Source of the DNA: Mesobacillus foraminis
Lineage (GTDB): Bacteria > Bacillota > Bacilli > Bacillales > Cytobacillaceae
Direction: 5' to 3'
NCBI RefSeq assembly: GCF_004340465.1
Contig: NZ_SLVV01000003.1
Span: 172,982-236,981 of the forward strand
Length of the DNA stretch: 64,000 nucleotides
Under the pieces are notes generated by a model, which saw only the letters and a list, made by a program, of their open reading frames with translations, was not told where the DNA came from and did not search any database. Below are positions 35,542 through 45,488 of the stretch, piece by piece. The first letter of the stretch is position 1. Each line of letters begins with the position of its first letter. The translations under genes were made by a program, and so were the position numbers.

Positions 35542-36393
35542 ATGGTGTCAGATATGAAAAAACAAAAATTCTTTCGACTCCTTCTCTCTTACGGACTATT
35601 AACCTTTATGACGGTCGTCATCATTTATCCCCTGCTTTGGACAGTGGGGGCAAGCTTCAACCCTGGCAACAGTTTGGTCAGTACGTCCATTATTCCTGAA
35701 AATCCAACTCTGGACCATTACAAGGAATTGTTTGCAGGGAAAGAGAGTCTCCAATATGGAAAATGGTATTTGAATTCTCTTAAAATCTCCATTTTTACGA
35801 TGATAGGAACGATCATCTCTGTATCCTTTACGGCTTATGCGTTTTCACGCTTTCGTTTTAAAGGCAGGAAGAATGCGTTAACTCTGTTCTTGTTGCTGCA
35901 AATGATCCCGCAGTTCTCTGCCCTGATTGCATTGTTTGTTTTAGCGCAGATCCTTGGGATGATGAATAGCCACTGGCTGCTCATCCTGCTGTATATCGGC
36001 GGGCAGATTCCGATGAATACCTATTTGATGAAGGGGTATATGGACTCGATTCCGATTGACCTGGATGAAAGTGCGAAGATTGACGGAGCAAGCAATACAA
36101 GGATCTTTTTGCAGATTATCATGCCGCTTTCCCGGCCGATGCTTGCAGTTGTAGCTATGAATGGTTTTACAGGTCCGCTAGGGGATTTCGTTTTGTCCTC
36201 TACCATCCTGAGAACGCCTGAATCCTATACATTGCCTATCGGTTTGTACAATCTTGTGAATGAGGTAATGGGTGCAAGCTATACGACGTTTGCAGCCGGG
36301 GCCATCCTGATCTCGATCCCGATTGCCATCATTTTTATCATGCTGCAAAAGAACTTTGTTTCTGGTTTAACGGCAGGAGGAACGAAAGGTTAA
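35542..36393 (+). CDS. ganQ: Galacto-oligosaccharide ABC permease, GanQ (MalG type)
   Basis: Permease of 283 residues with six helices, and the EAA-type loop ESAKIDGASNTRIFLQ at about residues 174-189. AGGGGG lies upstream. It forms the translocation pore with GanP. The C-terminus LQKNFVSGLTAGGTKG is the typical MalG-like tail contacting the ATPase. Confidence 0.93.
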   Translation: MVSDMKKQKFFRLLLSYGLLTFMTVVIIYPLLWTVGASFNPGNSLVSTSIIPENPTLDHYKELFAGKESLQYGKWYLNSLKISIFTMIGTIISVSFTAYAFSRFRFKGRKNALTLFLLLQMIPQFSALIALFVLAQILGMMNSHWLLILLYIGGQIPMNTYLMKGYMDSIPIDLDESAKIDGASNTRIFLQIIMPLSRPMLAVVAMNGFTGPLGDFVLSSTILRTPESYTLPIGLYNLVNEVMGASYTTFAAGAILISIPIAIIFIMLQKNFVSGLTAGGTKG

Positions 36394-36434
36394 TAGAAAT
36401 AACAAAGAGACTATGTTGTTAAAAGGAGAGTATT

Positions 36435-38492
36435 ATGCTGAAACGTGGTAAATCTTATACGACGAATGCAAAGTTCATGCTTCATGGAGGAGACTACAAT
36501 CCGGATCAATGGCTGGACCGGCCCGATATTTTAATTGACGATATCGAACTGATGAAGCTTTCCCATTCCAATACGTTCTCGGTCGGTATTTTTGCCTGGA
36601 GCGCACTGGAGCCAGAGGAAGGCAAATTCACCTTTGAATGGCTGGATGAAATTTTCAGCAATATTCACAGCATCGGCGGAAAGGTGATTTTGGCGACACC
36701 GAGCGGGGCACGCCCTGCCTGGATGTCCCAGAAATACCCGGAAGTTCTGCGTGTGAATGGCTCGAGGGTCAAGCAGCTTCACGGGGCAAGGCACAATCAT
36801 TGTTTTACTTCGCCTGTCTATCGTGAAAAAACTCAGATCATCAATCGTTTGCTGGCTGAAAGATACGGCGATCACCCGGCGCTGCTGATGTGGCACATTT
36901 CCAATGAATACGGCGGGGAATGCCACTGCGATCATTGCCAGAATGCTTTTAGAGGCTGGTTAAAAGAAAAGTACAACCATGATTTGAAAGCTCTGAATGA
37001 TGCCTGGTGGGGTCCTTTCTGGAGCCATACCTTCAATGACTGGTCACAAATTGAATCCCCATCGCCAATCGGCGAGAACGCTGTGCACGGATTGAATCTG
37101 GACTGGCGCCGGTTTGTAACGGACCAGACCATCTCTTTCTTTGAAAATGAAATTGTTCCGATTAAAGAGATTACACCGGATATCCCGATTACGACTAATT
37201 TTATGGCCGATACGTTTGATTTGATTCCTTTCCAGGGACTTGACTACAGCAAGTTTGCCAAGCATCTGGATGTCATCAGCTGGGATGCCTACCCTGCATG
37301 GCACAATGATTGGGAGAGCACGGCTGATCTGGCGATGAAGGTTGGTTTTATCAATGACCTGTACCGCTCCCTGAAGCAGCAGCCGTTCCTGCTGATGGAG
37401 TCGACTCCAAGTGCTGTTAACTGGCATGAGGTGAATAAGACTAAGCGCCCGGGGATGCACCTGCTGTCCTCTATGCAGATGCTGGCCCACGGATCCGACA
37501 GCGTGCTGTACTTCCAATGGCGGAAATCCCGCGGATCTTCGGAGAAATTCCATGGCGCAGTCGTGGATCATGATAACAGCCCTGAAAACCGCGTCTTCAA
37601 GGAAGTAGCGAAGGTTGGGGAAACCCTTGAAAAGCTGTCAGATGTAGTTGGAACCAATCGCACTTCAAATGTTGGAATCCTGTATGATTGGGACAGCAAC
37701 TGGGCAATCAATGATGCACAGGGCTACGGATTGAAGACCAAGCGCTATCCGCAAACGCTGCAGCAGCATTACCGTACCTTCTGGGAACAGGATATTCCTG
37801 TTGATGTCATCACAAAGGAACAGGACTTCTCATCCTATAAGCTGCTGATTGTCCCAATGCTGTACTTGATGAGTGAAGAAACGATCGCCAGGCTGAAAGA
37901 TTTCGTGGCAAACGGCGGAAGACTGGTAACAACGTATATCAGCGGGATCGTCAATGAGCATGATCTGACCTATTTAGGCGGATGGCACAAGGATCTGCAG
38001 GAAGTGTTCGGAATCAATCCTGTTGAAACAGATACCTACTATCCTAACGATAAAAACTATGTAACTTATAAAAATCAATCCTATGAGCTGAAGGATTATG
38101 CGACTGTGATTGATGTTCATACAGCAATAACCGAAGGCGTATATGTTGAGGATTTTTATGCCAATACACCGGCCGTAACAAGCCACGTCTATGAACAAGG
38201 CAAAGCTTATTACATCGGAGGCCGCCTGGAGGACCAGTTCCACCGCGATTTCTATCAGGAACTGATTCAGGAGCTTGGGCTTGAACCGGCATTCCGTGTT
38301 AAGCACGGCAAGGGCGTATCCGTCCAGGTTCGCCAGGATCAGGAAAACGACTATATCTTCATCATGAACTTCACCGAAGAACAACAGAACGTCACCCTGG
38401 AATCCAGTGTGACCGACCTGATCACCGGAGAAGAACTATCAGGGGACCTCACCCTCGAAAAATACGAAGCAAGAATCGTTCTACAGCGCTAA
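36435..38492 (+). CDS. ganA: Beta-galactosidase, GH42 family
   Basis: Cytoplasmic enzyme of 685 residues that splits imported galacto-oligosaccharides to galactose. The GH42 barrel carries acid/base Glu158 in HISNEYGG and nucleophile Glu322 in LLMESTPS. The Cys cluster ECHCDHCQ just after the first catalytic residue fits the structural zinc site of this family. The trimerisation domain and the C-terminal beta domain follow at normal length. AAAAGGAG precedes the ATG. The last codons (CGC TAA) read directly into a 37-bp repeat array. With the GH2 enzyme at 4.6-7.6 kb this is the second beta-galactosidase in the window. Confidence 0.95.
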   Translation: MLKRGKSYTTNAKFMLHGGDYNPDQWLDRPDILIDDIELMKLSHSNTFSVGIFAWSALEPEEGKFTFEWLDEIFSNIHSIGGKVILATPSGARPAWMSQKYPEVLRVNGSRVKQLHGARHNHCFTSPVYREKTQIINRLLAERYGDHPALLMWHISNEYGGECHCDHCQNAFRGWLKEKYNHDLKALNDAWWGPFWSHTFNDWSQIESPSPIGENAVHGLNLDWRRFVTDQTISFFENEIVPIKEITPDIPITTNFMADTFDLIPFQGLDYSKFAKHLDVISWDAYPAWHNDWESTADLAMKVGFINDLYRSLKQQPFLLMESTPSAVNWHEVNKTKRPGMHLLSSMQMLAHGSDSVLYFQWRKSRGSSEKFHGAVVDHDNSPENRVFKEVAKVGETLEKLSDVVGTNRTSNVGILYDWDSNWAINDAQGYGLKTKRYPQTLQQHYRTFWEQDIPVDVITKEQDFSSYKLLIVPMLYLMSEETIARLKDFVANGGRLVTTYISGIVNEHDLTYLGGWHKDLQEVFGINPVETDTYYPNDKNYVTYKNQSYELKDYATVIDVHTAITEGVYVEDFYANTPAVTSHVYEQGKAYYIGGRLEDQFHRDFYQELIQELGLEPAFRVKHGKGVSVQVRQDQENDYIFIMNFTEEQQNVTLESSVTDLITGEELSGDLTLEKYEARIVLQR

Positions 38493-38645
38493 AGAGGGTC
38501 AGGCACCGTTTCGTTCGCTAAAGCACTGAAGGGGGTCAGGCACCGTTTGGTACTTTAAAGCGCTAACGGGGGGTAAGCCACTGTTTGGTACTGTGCAGTA
38601 CTAATGGGGGTCAGGCACGCGGTGGTTTGGTAATGAACTAAAGTG
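38488..38645 (+). repeat. GGGTCAGGCACGC repeat array, locus 5 (4 units)
   Basis: GGGTCAGG cores start at 38496, 38533, 38571 and 38608 (spacing 37, 38, 37). The stretch GCGCTAAAGAGGGTC at the ganA stop matches GCGCTAACGGGGGGT inside the array, so the repeat begins at or before the stop codon. Confidence 0.85.
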
Positions 38646-38753
38646 TGTAGAAGGCTGCGAAGGTCTGGAAAAGACCTAAAGCATGCACGGGCTACGGAGG
38701 CCTTCTAAAGTACTTAAGCAGCCAGGCCCACATTAGCTTAATAGTTTAAGATT
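38646..38753. other. Intergenic DNA, possible decayed repeat
   Basis: Fragments such as CTAAAGTGTG, CCTAAAGCATGC and CTAAAGTACTTAAG recur and may be decayed repeat units. No gene was found. Confidence 0.35.
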
Positions 38754-38800
38754 CATCCACTCCATAGTGCTCCAAAAAATGGGGTGGATGTCTTTCTATT
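38754..38800 (+). terminator. Terminator before ganB
   Basis: CATCCACTCCA (38754-38764) pairs with TGGGGTGGATG (38780-38790), followed by TCTTTCTATTTC. ganB therefore probably has its own promoter. Confidence 0.65.
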
Positions 38801-38831
38801 TCGATCTTGGGAGGTGGTTTGTCCAATTAAA

Positions 38832-38857
38832 TGGAAACGCTTAACTGACAATATAGT
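38832..38857 (+). promoter_or_regulatory. ganB cre-like site and -10
   Basis: TGGAAACGCTTAAC (38832-38845) matches cre at 12 of 14 positions. TATAGT (38852-38857) is a candidate -10 right after it. No clear -35 is present. Confidence 0.5.
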
Positions 38858-38884
38858 CTAATAGGTTCAGCTGACTCGTCATGA

Positions 38885-41371
<2,487 letters not shown>

Positions 41372-41373
41372 GC

Positions 41374-41406
41374 AAAAAGGATGGTGCGCCGGCACCATCC
41401 TTTTTT
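41374..41406. terminator. Bidirectional terminator between ganB and the tat operon
   Basis: AAAAAGGATGGTGC (41374-41387) pairs with GCACCATCCTTTTT (41392-41405). It serves ganB and, with As/Ts on both sides, also the minus-strand tat operon, whose last stop codon overlaps its end. Confidence 0.9.
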
Positions 41407-41542
41407 ATTGTTTTCCTGCTTTTAAGGCAAGCAGTCTTTCTGCTTGAACTGCCTGCTTGCCACATAGGCACAGCTTGCATTCCTGGCATTTTAGGCTTGC
41501 GGGTGTTTTTCTCTCTTTTAAAACAGCAGTGGCGGAACTCAT
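41405..41542 (-). CDS. 45-residue cysteine-motif protein downstream of tatC
   Basis: Small protein not usually called by length cut-offs. The sequence reads MSSATAVLKERKTP, then SLKCQECKLCLCGKQ, then a helical tail rich in Ala, Leu and Lys. Cys19, 22, 25 and 27 form a C-x2-C-x2-C-x-C cluster that could bind zinc or an iron-sulfur centre. AAAGGGG lies 9 bases before the ATG, and the gene starts 14 bases after the tatC stop, so it is the last gene of the phoX-tatA-tatC unit. I do not recognise the family. A role in PhoX maturation is only a guess from position. Confidence 0.6.
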   Translation of the reverse strand: MSSATAVLKERKTPASLKCQECKLCLCGKQAVQAERLLALKAGKQ

Positions 41543-41556
41543 TTCATTTCCCCTTT

Positions 41557-42288
41557 CTAGCTGGCGGCCAGCGAAGCTTCTGCAGCCAGTCTTTTACGGT
41601 AAACGACTTTACTGAGTGTAATGCTTAATTCGTATAAAAGCAGCAGCGGAATAATGACGAGCACGTCGGATATAAAGTCCGGCGGTGTGATTAAAATGGA
41701 TACAACAATTAAAAGAAAGTAAGCAACCTTCCGCGCTTTGACAAGCTTAAGAGGATTGATGATCCCCAATCTTGTCAGGAACATGACTACTGCTGGCATT
41801 TCAAAAAGACAGCCAAATGGCAACGTCAGGTTCAGCATGAACCGGAAGTATTTTTCAGCTGTAAAAAAAGCCTCAAACTGGTCTCCTGCCAGGTTGGTCA
41901 AAAACCCAAGGACGATCGGGAATAAAATGAAGTAACCAAAGGCGATTCCAAAAAGGAACAAGAAAAATAATCCCGGGATAAAGGCCAAACTAACCTTTCT
42001 TTCATCTTTTGTCAGCGCAGGCCTGACAAACTGCCACAGTTGAAAAGCGGCAACTGGTATCGTGACCGCGATGGCCGCCACCCCTGAGATCGCCATATAA
42101 ATCCAGAGAATGTCAGTCGGGCCAAGGACCGCCAGCTTACCATCCAGATCCTTTACCAGCAGCTTGTAGATATCACCTACGAAAACAAAAGCGGCAATAA
42201 AGGAAAGGAGAAAGGCAGCGAGGGTTATGATCAGTCTTTTCCGCAATTCACCTAAATGTTCGATATAATTCATCTGAGTCTTGTCCAT
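41557..42288 (-). CDS. tatC: Twin-arginine translocase subunit TatC
   Basis: Six-helix membrane protein of 243 residues that recognises twin-arginine signal peptides and, with TatA, exports folded proteins. Family landmarks are present: an N-terminal MNYIEHLGELRKRLI, FRFMLNLTLPFGCLFEMPAVVMFL and a final helix with SILITPPDFISDVLVIIPLLLLYE. AAAAGGAG precedes the ATG. It lies downstream of phoX and tatA, echoing the B. subtilis phoD-tatAd-tatCd unit, in which one Tat pair serves one phosphatase. Confidence 0.95.
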   Translation of the reverse strand: MDKTQMNYIEHLGELRKRLIITLAAFLLSFIAAFVFVGDIYKLLVKDLDGKLAVLGPTDILWIYMAISGVAAIAVTIPVAAFQLWQFVRPALTKDERKVSLAFIPGLFFLFLFGIAFGYFILFPIVLGFLTNLAGDQFEAFFTAEKYFRFMLNLTLPFGCLFEMPAVVMFLTRLGIINPLKLVKARKVAYFLLIVVSILITPPDFISDVLVIIPLLLLYELSITLSKVVYRKRLAAEASLAAS

Positions 42289-42305
42289 TCTGATTGACTC
42301 CTTTT

Positions 42306-42355
42306 AAAAAGGAAAGATGCAAGCAGGTTTCCAACTCTCCCAGCCTGCATCTTTC
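42306..42355 (-). terminator. Terminator-like hairpin between tatA and tatC
   Basis: GAAAGATGC (42312-42320) pairs with GCATCTTTC (42347-42355), and GCAGG pairs with CCTGC inside. On the minus strand a CCTTTTT tail follows, then tatC. It should make tatA transcripts more abundant than tatC. Confidence 0.7.
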
Positions 42356-42360
42356 TTCTC

Positions 42361-42594
42361 TTAGCTTCCAGCTTTGCTTTTAGAAACTTCAACGGCCTGA
42401 AGCTTTTTCGTACCTTCTGAGGACTTTGAATCTGTTTCGCTATCGCCATTGACCAAGTCATGGGTGGCTTTTTTGAATTCCTTCAGCGTATTTCCAAAGG
42501 CGCGGCCGATCTCGGGCAGCTTGGAAGGGCCAAATATGATCAATGCGATGACCAAAATCAAAATCAGACCTGGTATTCCAATGTTTTGCAGCAT
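42361..42594 (-). CDS. tatA: Twin-arginine translocase subunit TatA
   Basis: 77 residues: one N-terminal membrane helix ([21 protein letters not shown]), the [14 protein letters not shown] hinge and amphipathic helix, and a charged tail. Single TatA proteins without TatB are the rule in Bacillus. GGAGG lies 8 bases before the ATG. It lies 33 bases downstream of phoX, and a hairpin separates it from tatC. Confidence 0.95.
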   Translation of the reverse strand: MLQNIGIPGLILILVIALIIFGPSKLPEIGRAFGNTLKEFKKATHDLVNGDSETDSKSSEGTKKLQAVEVSKSKAGS

Positions 42595-42627
42595 TTATTT
42601 TACCTCCATGGTTATGTAGTTCGGTTC

Positions 42628-44073
42628 TTACAGGATTGGCATGCCGTGGCGTTCCAATGCCGCTGCTTCTAAAATAGACATTCCCTGGTCTTCAGCAAAG
42701 GCTGCGAGCTTGTCCGATACGACTGGACCCAGGCCTGCAGGTGGTGCTGCATGTCCCATTGCCCGCTGTCGTGCAGCATTTTGACGGGCGAAAGGACCCC
42801 AAATCGCAAACGTCAGCCCAGGTGTCTGCATGTTAACAAAGAACGTTTTGCCATCAGGCGAGAAGGTTGGACCTGCAAATTCAGAGCCATTCAGGCGGTT
42901 TTCGGCAAATTTGTAGACATTGCCTTCTGGGGTCAGTCCGATAATCCGGTCATTCCCGCCGCCATCCTCGGCGATCCACAGGTCACCCCAAGGGGCCATT
43001 GCGATATTATCAGGCATTTCCAGGAACTCGGAAGCAGTAGATTCATAAAATAGCTCCAGCGTATTGGTTGCCGGGAAATAGCGGTATACACGGCCATGCT
43101 TTCCATTTCCTGCACTTGTATCATCGAACCAGAACGTGCCGGCAGTAAAGAAAGCGCCCTCCAGGCGGCTGAACTGAATGCAACCCAAATCCTTTGCATC
43201 CTGCTGCGCCCGCTCAGGATTTACTTTTTTCCACACAACGCCAAACTTTTGGCCGCTGGTGAACTGGCTGGCAGCTCCAGCCGGAAGCTCTTCAATTGCG
43301 AGGGCTTCAAGTATCCCGCCCTTTTGAAGCGAACCAAGCTTTTGGCTGCGGTCATGCGGTGTAAAACGGTACAGGAAGCTAGGGCTTGCATCTTCTGTCA
43401 GGTACCAGATGCCCGTTGCCGGATCGACAGCACAGGCTTCATGTGAAAAGTAGCCCATGTCACGAATAGGTGTTTTGGACATTTCATTTTCTGGATCAAG
43501 AGGGTTTACTTCAAAGACAAAGCCGTGGCCAAGTTCGCGTGTCTCTTCGCAGGTCAGCCAGGTTCCCCATGTGGAAGCCCCGCCTGCGCAGTTGCGGATG
43601 GTCCCTGAATTGGTTACATACTCCTTGATTACCTTGCGATTTGGGCCAACTACAAGAGCGGTTGTACCGCCTGCAGCTCCAATGCTCCAAGGGTTTTTCC
43701 CGTTGACTGGGTAATCGGCGTTGGTCCCAAGCTCATGGTTCCGGACAAGAATGGTGGTATTTTTCTCGCCTTTAAAAGCAGCCATTCCATCGAGTGCGCC
43801 AGGAACCTTATCACCGTTTGTCATGGTATCGCCAGTTTTAGAAATAATTTGATATTGAAAACCCTGGGGAAGGTCAAGAATCCCGTCCGGATCCTTTACC
43901 AAAGGGCCATATCCGCCAAATCCGCTCGTAGGGTTAAGCTGTTCAGCAGCAAAGCCCTTTGCAGTTCCGCCCAGTGAATAAACACCTGTAGCACCTAAAG
44001 CCAACGCCAGCGTACTCATTCCGCCAGCCTTTAAAAAGTCACGTCTGTTCAATCCTGCATTACCAGATTTCAT
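42628..44073 (-). CDS. phoX: PhoX-type alkaline phosphatase, Tat-exported
   Basis: Protein of 481 residues of the PhoX/DUF839 family, calcium-iron phosphatases that release phosphate from esters outside the cytoplasm. The twin-arginine signal NRRDFLKAGG is at residues 9-18, followed by a hydrophobic stretch. Family segments include LVRNHELG, NCAGGASTWGTWLTCEE (iron-ligand Cys region), FSHEACAVDPATG and WIAEDGGGNDR. The start is placed at the Met after GTG-GGA because GGAGG then lies 8 bases upstream. Co-location with tatAC and a four-repeat Pho box upstream indicate induction by phosphate starvation and dedicated Tat export. Confidence 0.92.
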   Translation of the reverse strand: MKSGNAGLNRRDFLKAGGMSTLALALGATGVYSLGGTAKGFAAEQLNPTSGFGGYGPLVKDPDGILDLPQGFQYQIISKTGDTMTNGDKVPGALDGMAAFKGEKNTTILVRNHELGTNADYPVNGKNPWSIGAAGGTTALVVGPNRKVIKEYVTNSGTIRNCAGGASTWGTWLTCEETRELGHGFVFEVNPLDPENEMSKTPIRDMGYFSHEACAVDPATGIWYLTEDASPSFLYRFTPHDRSQKLGSLQKGGILEALAIEELPAGAASQFTSGQKFGVVWKKVNPERAQQDAKDLGCIQFSRLEGAFFTAGTFWFDDTSAGNGKHGRVYRYFPATNTLELFYESTASEFLEMPDNIAMAPWGDLWIAEDGGGNDRIIGLTPEGNVYKFAENRLNGSEFAGPTFSPDGKTFFVNMQTPGLTFAIWGPFARQNAARQRAMGHAAPPAGLGPVVSDKLAAFAEDQGMSILEAAALERHGMPIL

Positions 44074-44127
44074 TCCCACTACCTCCAGCTTGTTTTTAAG
44101 GATGATATTCTCTAAGAAGAAGCACTC

Positions 44128-44188
44128 TATATAAAAAGTAACAAACTATTCTTAACCCCCTGTTAAAGTTCTGTAAGGATTCCCTTAA
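44128..44188 (-). promoter_or_regulatory. Pho box and -10 of the phoX-tatAC operon
   Basis: On the minus strand four TTNACA-like repeats begin at 44188 (TTAAGG), 44176 (TTACAG), 44166 (TTAACA) and 44155 (TTAAGA), spaced 12, 10 and 11. A -10 TATATA (44133-44128) lies 16 bases after the last. This is the layout of PhoP-activated Bacillus promoters. Confidence 0.75.
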
Positions 44189-44397
44189 CATTCAGAAAAC
44201 TAGATCAGAAGGCATGATAAAGGGAATCGCGCTGTAAGAGAATTAGGATATTTCATGAATCGAAGGTAACAGATAACAAGCAATACTCGTCTCATTCAAA
44301 TAGATTAAAAGACCGGAACTAAATCAAAAGTCCCGGAAAATAATAGCCCATTGTAAAAATAATGTAAAAAGCAAAAACGCTGCGTTCCCCAAAAGCG

Positions 44398-44500
44398 GGG
44401 TCATTCCTGGACACGCTAACGCACTAAAGTGGGTCAGACCCCGGATACGCTAACGTATTAAAGCGTGCCTGACCCGCGGCGCTTTAAAGTGGTAAAGCTA
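44398..44500. repeat. GGGTCAGGCACGC repeat array, locus 6 (2 direct units and 1 inverted)
   Basis: Direct units start at 44398 and 44431. An inverted unit, reading GCGTGCCTGACCCGC on the plus strand, follows at 44463. The inverted unit and its TTAAAG flanks nearly duplicate locus 2. Confidence 0.8.
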
Positions 44501-44538
44501 AATCTTCCCTTCCTCGAAAAATTAGGCTGATTTTGCTG

Positions 44539-44569
44539 TTGACCTTGACGCTGCGTTAAGGTGTATGGT
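44539..44569 (+). promoter_or_regulatory. MerR-type promoter with 19-bp spacer and dyad operator
   Basis: -35 TTGACC (44539-44544) and -10 TATGGT (44564-44569) are 19 bases apart. The spacer region is a dyad: ACCTTGACG (44542-44550), CTG, then CGTTAAGGT (44554-44562). This is the classic layout for MerR-type activation by DNA distortion, so the regulator probably controls itself. Confidence 0.8.
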
Positions 44570-44655
44570 TGTTATGTAGGGAAGCAGCAGGCCATGAAGA
44601 TAATCCGGCCGCGGGGATTTACGGGCCTGTGCTTTCTTATAAGGAGGTGAGCGAT

Positions 44656-45420
44656 ATGGAATATACAGTGCAAAAGCTGGCGACGCTGGCGGGGGTAAGC
44701 TCCAGGACCCTTAGGTATTATGATGAAATCGGGATTCTTAAGCCGGCAAGAATCAATTCGTCCGGATACCGCATCTACGGGCAGGACGAGGTCGACAGGC
44801 TGCAGCAAATCCTTTTTTACCGGGAGCTGGGACTTGATCTCGACAGCATCAAAAAGATGGTCACGGCACCTTACTTTGACGGGGCCCAGGCACTGAAGGA
44901 ACATCGTGAAAAACTCCTTGAAAAACGGCAGCAGCTCGATGCATTGATTGCGAATGTCGAGAAAACCATTGCCACAAAGGAAGGGAGAATAACTATGTCG
45001 GATCAGGAAAAATTCGAAGGCTTCAAGAAAAAGCTGGTTGAGGATAATGAACATAAATACGGGGAAGAAATCCGCCAAAAGTACGGGGACGATCAAGTAG
45101 ACCAGTCCAACGCCAAGATGATGAATATGAGCCAGGAAGATTATGAGAAGGTCACCAAACTGGCCAACCAAGTAAACGAAACTTTGGCGGAAGCTTTCAA
45201 AACCGGAGATCCAGCCGGGGAACTCGCCCAGAAAGCGGCTGACCTGCACAAGCAGTGGCTCACGTTTTACTGGAAGGAATACAGCAAAGAAGCGCATGCA
45301 GGACTCGGGCAGATGTACGTCGATGACGAACGTTTCACAGCCTATTATGACAAAGAGCAGCCCGGAACCGCCGAGTTTCTCCGCGATGCCATCCTCATTT
45401 ACACCGGCATGAAAAAGTAA
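44656..45420 (+). CDS. MerR-family regulator with TipAS drug-sensing domain
   Basis: Activator of 254 residues. The MerR winged helix (YTVQKLATLAGVSSRTLRYYDEIGIL) is followed by a coiled dimerisation helix (ALKEHREKLLEKRQQLDALI) and a TipAS domain in the second half (KYGEEIRQKYGDDQVDQSN, GLGQMYVDDERFTAYYDKEQPG). Such proteins, including B. subtilis Mta relatives and streptomycete TipA, bind drugs or peptides and turn on efflux genes. ATG 44656 has AAGGAGGTGAG immediately upstream; the frame is open further upstream across its own promoter. No efflux gene is adjacent, so apart from itself its targets lie elsewhere. Confidence 0.9.
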   Translation: MEYTVQKLATLAGVSSRTLRYYDEIGILKPARINSSGYRIYGQDEVDRLQQILFYRELGLDLDSIKKMVTAPYFDGAQALKEHREKLLEKRQQLDALIANVEKTIATKEGRITMSDQEKFEGFKKKLVEDNEHKYGEEIRQKYGDDQVDQSNAKMMNMSQEDYEKVTKLANQVNETLAEAFKTGDPAGELAQKAADLHKQWLTFYWKEYSKEAHAGLGQMYVDDERFTAYYDKEQPGTAEFLRDAILIYTGMKK

Positions 45421-45430
45421 TATCCTTAAA

Positions 45431-45463
45431 GAAAAAGCGATGGGCCTGTCCTGTCGCTTTTTT
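45431..45463 (+). terminator. Terminator after the MerR gene
   Basis: AAAAGCGA (45433-45440) pairs with TCGCTTTT (45454-45461). It is followed by more Ts. Confidence 0.75.
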
Positions 45464-45488
45464 ACATAAAAGGGAGGGCTTATTAATA

